This document shows, piece after piece, positions 1 to 4,697 of a stretch of 6,953 bases of DNA (positions are counted from its first letter, which is position 1; each line of letters starts with the position of its first letter). Made by a program: the position numbers and the translations under genes. Origin of the DNA: Bacteroidetes bacterium GWA2_30_7 (lineage in GTDB: Bacteria > Bacteroidota > Bacteroidia > Bacteroidales > GWF2-33-38); contig MENC01000091.1 in the NCBI GenBank assembly GCA_001768155.1, positions 1 to 6,953 of the forward strand. The letters run 5' to 3'. The notes beneath the pieces are model-generated. The model made no database searches. It had not been told where the DNA came from and saw only the letters and a list, made by a program, of their open reading frames with translations.

Positions 1-230
1 CCACCAACTTGAATGATATAACTTCGATTGACAAAAGGTTAAATAATATTAAAGCCTTTAAAGAGAAAAAAGTTTTTAACAACAATAAAAGATACATAAA
101 ATCAGGCGGTAACGACTACTGGGAGTCGGGTGTGGTAAATCCTAATTTAGTACTCAAAGACCTAATATCAATAATTCATCCCGAATTATTAAATGAAAAT
201 TCGTACTTTTACTATCGCAAATTAGATTAA
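1..230 (+). CDS. C-terminal fragment of an ABC importer periplasmic substrate-binding protein (iron-complex/cobalamin class)
   Basis: The gene starts left of the window. The first complete codon in frame is at position 3 and TAA is at 228-230, so about 75 C-terminal residues are visible. The stretch GGNDYWESGVVNPNLVLKDL, followed by IIHPELL and a final FYYRKL, matches the end of FepB/BtuF-like binding proteins of Bacteroidota, where a conserved 'W..G...P..vL.DL..i.HPEL' helix closes the C-terminal lobe. Such proteins capture a metal chelate, heme or corrinoid in the periplasm and deliver it to a FecCD-type permease. A matching permease and ATPase lie about 1.9 kb downstream, which supports the assignment. 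The TTG at position 9 is an internal leucine codon and not a start. The family call rests on C-terminal motifs only; the substrate is unknown. Confidence 0.75.
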   Translation, partial: TNLNDITSIDKRLNNIKAFKEKKVFNNNKRYIKSGGNDYWESGVVNPNLVLKDLISIIHPELLNENSYFYYRKLD

Positions 231-246
231 TTAATTGATTAATATT

Positions 247-1071
247 ATGGCTTACAATTTATTAAAAGGAAAAAGGGGAATTATTTTTGGTGCATTAGAC
301 GAAAGTTCTATTGCATGGAAAGTTGCTGAAAAAGCTCATGCCGAAGGTGCAATTTTTACACTGTCTAACGTTCCTGTTTCAATAAGAATCGGCAAAACAA
401 ATGAGTTGGGAACTAAACTCAATTCTAAAGTAATTGCAGCCGATGCAACTAATATTCAAGATATTGAAAATTTATATAAAGAATCTGTTAATGTATTGGG
501 TGGAAAAATAGATTTTATTCTTCACTCAATAGCAATGTCGTTAAATGTCAGAAAAGGACGAAAATATGACGATTTGGATTATGAAATGATGTCAAAAACA
601 CTCGATATTTCGGCAATTTCTTTTCATAAAATTCTTCAAATTGCTAAAAAAATGGACGTTATTAACGAATGGGGCTCAGTTGTAGCGTTATCTTATATTG
701 GTGCTCAACGAACTATGAACGGATATAACGAAATGTCGCAAGCAAAAGCAATGCTTGAATCAATTGCCCGAAGTTTTGGATACTTTTACGGAAGAGATAA
801 AAAAGTTAGAGTAAACACAGTTTCACAGTCGCCTACTTTTACTAAGGCATCTTCATCAGTTAAGGGCTTTGACGGTATGTATAATTATTCAGATAAAATG
901 GCTCCGCTTGGTAATTCATCGGGCGAAGATTGTGCCGATTATTGTATAACCCTGTTTTCAGATTTAACCAAAAAAGTTACAATGCAAAACCTTTATGTCG
1001 ATGGTGGCTTTTCTACTATGGGTATGAGTATGGAGCTTATGGATGCTTATGGAATATCGCTTGATAGTTAA
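247..1071 (+). CDS. fabI: Enoyl-[acyl-carrier-protein] reductase (NADH), FabI
   Basis: This 274-residue protein is of normal FabI length. FabI reduces trans-2-enoyl-ACP in the last step of each cycle of type II fatty-acid elongation, in the cytoplasm, using NAD(P)H; it is the triclosan target in other bacteria. It belongs to the short-chain dehydrogenase/reductase superfamily. Visible features are the N-terminal nucleotide-binding segment around residues 11-24 (GIIFGALDESSIAW, with the FabI-type SIAW/SIAY), HSIAMS at 93-98, Y150 (equivalent to E. coli Tyr146), and the FabI catalytic pair Y160-X6-K167. The C-terminal QNLYVDGGFSTMGM (247-260) is the usual end of the fold. ATG at 247 is preferred over a TTG at 235 because family members begin MAYNLLKGK. 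The gene starts 16 bases after the binding-protein stop, so the two are probably co-transcribed. Nothing is missing or damaged. Confidence 0.96.
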   Translation: MAYNLLKGKRGIIFGALDESSIAWKVAEKAHAEGAIFTLSNVPVSIRIGKTNELGTKLNSKVIAADATNIQDIENLYKESVNVLGGKIDFILHSIAMSLNVRKGRKYDDLDYEMMSKTLDISAISFHKILQIAKKMDVINEWGSVVALSYIGAQRTMNGYNEMSQAKAMLESIARSFGYFYGRDKKVRVNTVSQSPTFTKASSSVKGFDGMYNYSDKMAPLGNSSGEDCADYCITLFSDLTKKVTMQNLYVDGGFSTMGMSMELMDAYGISLDS

Positions 1072-1264
1072 TCCACTTTCATAATAAAATTTTCAATTTT
1101 ACCACCCAAATTCGTAGGTAAATCTGCTGAATTTATTTTACGTTTTGCTTTTACCATTTTGTTTAGCCAATCATCCCAATATTTTTTGATTACATCCTCT
1201 TCGTAGTGATTATTTTATATGCATTTATTCCTAAAACTAATACTTCGATATTATTTAAACTTGT
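1068..1264 (-). pseudogene. Broken minus-strand coding remnant, unrecognised
   Basis: On the minus strand, 1214 down to 1068 reads as 48 open codons ending in TAA at 1070-1068. It gives a plausible soluble-protein tail (for example HYEEDVIKKYWDDWLNKM, later LPTNLGGKIENF). A stop at 1217-1215 blocks it upstream. In the adjacent frame the reading continues from 1264 (TSLNNIEVLVLGINAYK). One extra A in the minus-strand A4 run (T4 at 1213-1216) would join the two into 65 codons. No ATG, GTG or TTG start precedes either piece; the only ATGs lie well inside. The stop overlaps the fabI stop codon (1069-1071) in convergent orientation, as real gene ends often do. I read this as the end of a decayed gene, but a chance opening in AT-rich DNA, or a sequencing indel in a longer gene, is possible. 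The family is not recognised. Confidence 0.35.
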
Positions 1265-1341
1265 TTAAGTCGAATTATATCGAATTTTTTAAAATTAAAA
1301 TAAATTTAAAATTAAATCTTTGATTTTTTGTATATTTGTAT
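1072..1341. other. Gap between fabI and the GNAT-like gene, with AT-rich dyads
   Basis: No intact gene is visible in this 270-base gap. Apart from the minus-strand remnant, it holds a nest of dyads. TTCGATAT (1244-1251) pairs with ATATCGAA (1277-1284). Inside lies TTAAAC-TT-GTTTAA (1255-1268). TCGAATT occurs twice, at 1270-1276 and 1280-1286. A run of six T follows at 1285-1290. The arrangement could be an operator for the downstream pair or a weak, U-tailed terminator for fabI, but the arms are very AT-rich and could arise by chance. From about 1291 to 1320 the sequence is almost only A and T. Confidence 0.3.
1331..1338 (+). promoter_or_regulatory. Bacteroidota-type -7 promoter box (TATATTTG) for the GNAT-like pair
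   Basis: TATATTTG fits the Bacteroidota sigma-ABfr -7 consensus TAnnTTTG exactly. It ends only three bases before the ATG at 1342, so transcription would begin at or very near the start codon and give a leaderless or nearly leaderless message. No good TTTG -33 element is seen at the usual distance: the sequence near 1305-1308 is TTTA, and TTTG at 1319-1322 is too close. The box is a strict motif match, but its use is inferred. Confidence 0.45.
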
Positions 1342-1869
1342 ATGTCTAAACCAAATTCATATATATTAAACTTCGAGGTTGATAAACTTACCGATTCTAT
1401 TATAAACAGGATAAGTGGAGATAGTTTTCGGACTGAAATTTCACTGATTACAAAGTTAGACCTAAAAACTATTACTAAATCAAGAGGTTGGTTATTTGAT
1501 TGGAAATATGAATTTGAGCAGCCTTCAAGAGAAGTTTATAAACTTACTATCTATGATAATCTTGAAATTTTTCAAGGATTAATAAGCTTAACCGTGAAAC
1601 CCGACCATGTTTATATGTTTTTATTAGAAAGTGCAGCTTTCAATATTGGCAAAAACAAATTATACGAAGGTGTTTCTGGTAATTTGGTAGCATTTGCTTG
1701 TAAATTGTCTTTTCAAAGAGGTGGAGATGGCTTTGTATCATTCGAGTCAAAAACAAACTTAATTGACCATTATGTAAAAACTCTTGGGGCATATCATTTT
1801 GGTGGTCGTTTAATGGTTTTAGATACAATAGCATCAAAAAGATTAGTTGATAAATATTTTAAACCTTAA
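1342..1869 (+). CDS. GNAT-fold-like protein of unknown function, first gene of a two-gene unit
   Basis: This 175-residue soluble protein has no signal peptide or membrane segment. Its C-terminal half resembles a GNAT N-acetyltransferase core. EGVSGNLVAFACKLS (109-123) looks like the pyrophosphate-binding loop plus following helix (motif A). GFVSFESKTNLIDHYVKTLGA (130-150, read in two parts, GFVSFES and KTNLIDHYVKTLGA) resembles the 'beta strand, then N..a...Y...GF' segment where GNATs close the acetyl-CoA site. The Q/RxxGxG/A signature is degenerate (no Q or R, and GVSG in place of GxG), so catalysis is uncertain. The N-terminal half (1-100) is unfamiliar and contains W50, W54 and PSREVYKL (61-68). 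The start is ATG 1342 and not the TTG at 1336, which lies inside the -7 box. It ends four bases before a 51-residue basic protein, so the two are almost certainly one transcript. A toxin with antitoxin, or an enzyme with adaptor, are both possible. The fold call is moderate and the function is unknown. Confidence 0.7.
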   Translation: MSKPNSYILNFEVDKLTDSIINRISGDSFRTEISLITKLDLKTITKSRGWLFDWKYEFEQPSREVYKLTIYDNLEIFQGLISLTVKPDHVYMFLLESAAFNIGKNKLYEGVSGNLVAFACKLSFQRGGDGFVSFESKTNLIDHYVKTLGAYHFGGRLMVLDTIASKRLVDKYFKP

Positions 1870-1873
1870 TTAT

Positions 1874-2029
1874 ATGGGATTAATTAGAGAACCGGAAGGC
1901 GTTGACTTTGTAATTCAAAGTAAAGTTCTTACACATAAACAAGAACAAGAATTGAGCGAGTATATTTCTAAAAGGAAACTAGAAATTAAAAAAAAATCAA
2001 AAAAGAGAATTATTCCTCAAAATGTTTGA
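1874..2029 (+). CDS. Small basic protein (51 aa), partner of the GNAT-like protein
   Basis: The gene encodes 51 residues from ATG 1874 to TGA 2027-2029. The N-terminal part (MGLIREPEGVDFVIQSKVLT) looks like a short extended segment. A helix-forming stretch follows (HKQEQELSEYISKRKLEIKK) and then a lysine-rich tail (KKKSKKR). It has no signal peptide and no membrane segment. I recognise no named domain; it does not show an obvious ribbon-helix-helix or helix-turn-helix. The four-base gap from the upstream gene and the following 127-base gap suggest that this is the second and last gene of the pair. A small charged partner of a GNAT-like protein recalls GNAT toxin-antitoxin modules such as TacAT or AtaRT, but there the antitoxin normally comes first and is larger. 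The open reading frame extends upstream to TTG 1847, inside the preceding gene; ATG 1874 fits the compact spacing better. Confidence 0.65.
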   Translation: MGLIREPEGVDFVIQSKVLTHKQEQELSEYISKRKLEIKKKSKKRIIPQNV

Positions 2030-2156
2030 TTTAAAGTTTAATAACTTATATATCCTGTAAGTACATATACAAGAATCAGTTTATATTACTTATTGTTTAT
2101 TTAACATCACTTGCACTCAATCATTTTATAGAAATTAAATTTTAACTGATATATCA

Positions 2157-3170
2157 TTGAAAAATATCTGGAAATTCGTAACGTTAATAGTTTTACTTTT
2201 AACGTTATTTATTTTTGATTTACTCATTGGTTCTGTAGAAATTCCTTTTTCAAATATTTTTAATACTATTTTTTTAGGAAATACTGATAATGAAGCATGG
2301 CGATTAATAATTACCGAGTTCAGACTTCCTAAAGCAATAACTGCTGTTTTAGTAGGAATTTCGTTATCTGTTTCGGGGCTTCAAATGCAGTCTGTATTTC
2401 GCAACCCACTTGCAGGGCCTGATGTTTTAGGAATCAGCTCTGGTGCGAGTTTAGGAGTTTCAATACTAGTTATGGGGTTTGCTTCAATAATCTCAATGTC
2501 AGATATTTTTGGGAATTGGGCAATGGTTATTGCTGCTTGCATTGGCTCATTCGTAGTATTATCAATAATATTGAGCTTAACTGCCAGAATCAAAGATATT
2601 TTTACAATATTAATTTTGGGGATTATGTTTGGTTTTGCAACTTCTTCAATTGTAAGTATTTTACAATATTTTAGTTCGGCTTCGTTGTTAAAAGTATTTA
2701 TAATATGGACTTTAGGCAGTTTGTCGGCAGTAAATAACAGTCAATTGACCGTTTTTGCAATTTGTGTTTTGAGCGGATTAATATTAGCAGTACTTTCAAT
2801 CAAACACCTTAATTTATTGTTACTTGGCGATGCTTATGCCAAAACATCAGGAATGAACGTTGGCAGAGCTAGAATCATTATTTTTATAAGTACAAGTATT
2901 TTAGCAGGAACAGCAACTGCATTTTGCGGACCAATTGGCTTTATTGGCATTGCTGTTCCACACATAAGTCGGATTTTTTTTAAATCTGGCAATGTCAGGA
3001 TTATTCTTCCAGCATCGGTATTAATTGGTTCGTGTGTTATGCTTATTAGTGATGTAATTGCACAGCTTCCAGGCTCTGATAAAGTGCTGCCAATAAATTC
3101 AGTAACTGCAATAATTGGAGTTCCGATTATTATTTTAATAATATTGAAAAAATATAATTTCTCGTCTTAA
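2157..3170 (+). CDS. FecCD-family ABC transporter permease (iron-complex/heme/cobalamin uptake)
   Basis: This 337-residue polytopic inner-membrane protein has the normal length of the BtuC/FecCD/FhuB family, whose dimers have ten helices per subunit and carry chelates from the binding protein across the membrane. The first helix lies at about 7-24. The family signature is clear: GLQMQSVFRNPLAGPDVLG (74-92) continuing into ISSGASLG, and GPIGFIGIAVPHISR (258-272), the cytoplasmic loop region that contacts the ATPase. The final LPINSVTAIIGVPIIILIIL (311-330) matches the usual last helix. The start is TTG at 2157: a stop at 2136-2138 limits the frame upstream, no ATG lies near the N-terminus, and the first helix fits this start. 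No Shine-Dalgarno sequence or clear -7 box is seen in the preceding 127 bases. The partner ATPase follows after a repeat-filled gap. The substrate is not determinable from this sequence. Confidence 0.92.
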   Translation: MKNIWKFVTLIVLLLTLFIFDLLIGSVEIPFSNIFNTIFLGNTDNEAWRLIITEFRLPKAITAVLVGISLSVSGLQMQSVFRNPLAGPDVLGISSGASLGVSILVMGFASIISMSDIFGNWAMVIAACIGSFVVLSIILSLTARIKDIFTILILGIMFGFATSSIVSILQYFSSASLLKVFIIWTLGSLSAVNNSQLTVFAICVLSGLILAVLSIKHLNLLLLGDAYAKTSGMNVGRARIIIFISTSILAGTATAFCGPIGFIGIAVPHISRIFFKSGNVRIILPASVLIGSCVMLISDVIAQLPGSDKVLPINSVTAIIGVPIIILIILKKYNFSS

Positions 3171-3197
3171 ATAATGTTACTTAAAGCTATAATTTGT

Positions 3198-3283
3198 CAC
3201 GCAAAGTTCGCAGAGAACGCTAAGATTTAAGAACACAAAGAAAAAAAACATTAATGTTTTTTTAACTTTGCGTACTTGGCGTG
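3198..3283. repeat. Intergenic inverted element made of about 9-bp units
   Basis: The left arm reads as successive 9-mers: CACGCAAAG (3198-3206), TTCGCAGAG (3207-3215), AACGCTAAG (3216-3224), a 7-base degenerate piece, and AACACAAAG (3232-3240). The right arm carries the same unit in reverse complement: CTTTGCGTA (3266-3274) and CTTGGCGTG (3275-3283). The arms flank a perfect palindrome at 3242-3263. The unit is about NACGCAAAG with phase retained, so the whole is a tandem 9-mer repeat folded back on itself. Degenerate repeats of this kind are familiar between genes of many environmental bacteria. It carries no transposase. Translating its minus strand gives a spurious cysteine/leucine-rich peptide (LSVLCELCV). 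Confidence 0.75.
3242..3263. terminator. Perfect 22-bp palindrome with T7 tail, terminator-like
   Basis: Seven A, then CATTAATG, then seven T form a perfect inverted repeat at the centre of the 9-mer element, 72 bases after the permease stop. It would give a hairpin ending in U residues, possibly working in both directions. The stem is nearly all A-U, so it would be weak. If it functions, it would reduce read-through from permease to ATPase. Its role is inferred; the palindrome is directly seen. Confidence 0.35.
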
Positions 3284-3390
3284 AGATAAAAGCATTATAT
3301 GAAATACATATTAGTTTGAAATATAAAGTTATAGATTTTAATATAAAAATTAACGTTGTTCGTATCATAATATCTTAAATTGCAACAGTA

Positions 3391-3469
3391 AATGTAGAAT
3401 GTAAAATTTTGAATGTAAAATGTAGAAATTTGAAAATCCTAAATCGTAAATCCTAATTCCTAAATGAAA
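3391..3469. repeat. Degenerate heptanucleotide tandem repeat running into the ATPase start codon
   Basis: The units in register are AATGTAG, AATGTAA, AATTTTG, AATGTAA, AATGTAG, AAATTTG (3391-3432), then a two-base slip (3433-3434), then AATCCTA, AATCGTA, AATCCTA, ATTCCTA and AATGAAA (3435-3469). There are two sub-families: AATGTAR on the left and AATCSTA on the right. The last unit contains the ATG at 3464-3466. This is a short tandemly repeated repetitive sequence of the 7-bp class known from cyanobacteria and some other bacteria. It makes up the whole 5' neighbourhood of the ATPase gene, so its copy number sets the distance from any promoter or terminator upstream. Confidence 0.8.
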
Positions 3470-4483
3470 CATGAATTTCAGAATATAATAGAACTTAAAA
3501 ATTTAAAGGCAGGTTATCTGTCTAAGAAGGAGGATATTGCATTAATCGATAATGCAAATTTAGAATTAAAATCTGCTGAAATTATTGCTTTGCTTGGAAA
3601 AAATGGCTCAGGAAAAAGTACATTGTTAAAAACAATATGCAATTTATTACCAAAAATTGATGGGACTATAATTGTAAATGAAAAAGAATTAAGTAATTAT
3701 AAAACAACCGAATTAGCAAAAATAGTCAGTTACGTTTCTACTGAAAAAATATTTGCACCAGATTTAAAAGTATTTGATATTCTTTCATTTGGTGCTTACC
3801 AATATTCTAACTGGCTTGGAATTATTGATAAAAATAGCAGTGATAAAATAGAACAAATAATTGATTTACTAAAGATTTCTCATATTCAGAACAGATTTTA
3901 TCACACATTAAGCGATGGCGAAAAACAAAAAACTATGATTGGCAGAGCGTTATGCCAAAATACTCAAATTATTATACTCGACGAACCTACAGCATTTCTT
4001 GATATAAACAATAAACTAGAAATTTTAAACCTACTTAAAATGCTTTGTTATGAGCATAATAAATCAATAATATTTTCCAGTCACGATTTTTCAAATGTTA
4101 TGAAAGAAGCCGATAAAATTTGGTTTTTAGATAATAAAGAAATTACAGAAGGAGCTCCCGAAGATTTAGTTTTAAATAATTTTTTTGAAAGTAAATATAA
4201 TTCAGATTCTGTAAAGTTTTGCCCTGAAACTGCAAATATTTTGTATAACAGAAAATATTCAAAAACAATAGGTTTAATAGCCTATGGAGAACTAAAAACA
4301 TGGACAAAAGCTGCCTTAGAAAGAATAAATTTTAATGTCATCTGTAACAAAACCGATAGTGTAAACGTTGTAGTAAATATTGAAAACAATTATCCAATTT
4401 GGAGCTATTCAGAAGCTGATAAAATTGAAAAATTTAATTCAATATATGACTTAATTAATAATTTAAAACATAAAAAATTATGA
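3464..4483 (+). CDS. ABC transporter ATP-binding protein (FecE/BtuD type) with C-terminal extension
   Basis: This 339-residue cytoplasmic ATPase powers the FecCD permease encoded upstream. Visible motifs are Walker A GKNGSGKST (45-53), ABC signature LSDGEKQK (149-156), Walker B with catalytic glutamate IIILDEP (169-175, E174), D-loop FLD (178-180) and the switch histidine H207 in SSHD. The Q-loop glutamine is absent: YVSTEK occupies the place where YVPQ is common, a substitution I associate with Bacteroidota members of this family. The nucleotide-binding domain ends near 235, about where simple FecE proteins stop. Another roughly 100 residues follow, including FCPETAN (252-258) and TIGLIAYGELKTWTKAALER (268-287). 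I believe similar tails occur in Bacteroidota homologues, but their role is unknown to me. The start is ATG 3464: a TAA lies immediately before it and the domain begins a few residues in. The gene overlaps the next one by four bases. Confidence 0.93.
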   Translation: MKHEFQNIIELKNLKAGYLSKKEDIALIDNANLELKSAEIIALLGKNGSGKSTLLKTICNLLPKIDGTIIVNEKELSNYKTTELAKIVSYVSTEKIFAPDLKVFDILSFGAYQYSNWLGIIDKNSSDKIEQIIDLLKISHIQNRFYHTLSDGEKQKTMIGRALCQNTQIIILDEPTAFLDINNKLEILNLLKMLCYEHNKSIIFSSHDFSNVMKEADKIWFLDNKEITEGAPEDLVLNNFFESKYNSDSVKFCPETANILYNRKYSKTIGLIAYGELKTWTKAALERINFNVICNKTDSVNVVVNIENNYPIWSYSEADKIEKFNSIYDLINNLKHKKL

Positions 4484-4686
4484 GCATAGTTAAAAAAGGA
4501 GCATCCTACATTCTAGTTGGAATAGTTCTGGTTCTTACGGTTTTAGCGTTATTAGGTATTTGGGACATTATTAGTTTTGAGGATATTCTCAAAAAAATAT
4601 TACTTTCTCTATTTGTAGTTTTTGTTTCGTCAGTAGTGATTCTGTTTATTTTTGCTGTCGTTGTTAGAGAAGGAAATGGGAAATAG
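4480..4686 (+). CDS. Small two-helix membrane protein (68 aa), coupled to the ABC ATPase
   Basis: The start codon overlaps the ATPase stop in an ATGA arrangement, so translation is likely coupled. The protein has two hydrophobic segments, about 9-26 (YILVGIVLVLTVLALLGI) and about 38-62 (ILLSLFVVFVSS followed by VVILFIFAVVV). A short acidic linker (ISFEDILKK) joins them and the ends are charged (MSIVKK and REGNGK). There is no cleavable signal peptide pattern. I do not recognise a named family, although short proteins of this look are common in Bacteroidota. Position and coupling suggest an inner-membrane accessory of the importer or a small assembly factor; this is inference only. The receptor gene starts 11 bases downstream. 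Confidence 0.8.
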   Translation: MSIVKKGASYILVGIVLVLTVLALLGIWDIISFEDILKKILLSLFVVFVSSVVILFIFAVVVREGNGK

Positions 4687-4697
4687 TAATTATCAAA

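Noticed and set aside
9..230. A complete 73-residue gene starting at TTG 9
   Set aside because: The frame is open to the window edge and the motifs are those of the C-terminus of a longer binding protein.
235..246. Longer fabI start at TTG 235, adding MINI
   Set aside because: FabI homologues begin at MAYNLLKGK, which corresponds to ATG 247.
1640..1837. Minus-strand open frame of 65 codons
   Set aside because: It lies inside the GNAT-like gene, opposite strand, with no recognisable domain or context.
1847..1873. Extension of the 51-residue protein to TTG 1847
   Set aside because: It would overlap the preceding gene by 23 bases; ATG 1874 lies at normal operon spacing.
2030..2156. Riboswitch (cobalamin type) ahead of the permease
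   Set aside because: Only 127 AT-rich bases are present, with none of the GC-rich conserved core I would expect.
2381..2593. Minus-strand open frame of 70 codons
   Set aside because: It is antisense to the well-supported permease gene.
3189..3316. Promoter boxes in the permease-ATPase gap (near 3189 and TTAGTTTG at 3309-3316)
   Set aside because: Neither fits TAnnTTTG exactly and no -33 element is evident; not strong enough to annotate.
3177..3368. Minus-strand open frame of 63 codons between permease and ATPase
   Set aside because: It is the translation of the 9-mer inverted element and AT-rich flanks; its cysteine/leucine pattern comes from the repeat unit.
3391..3469. CRISPR array
   Set aside because: Units are 7 bp with no spacers and no cas genes nearby; a simple tandem repeat explains it.
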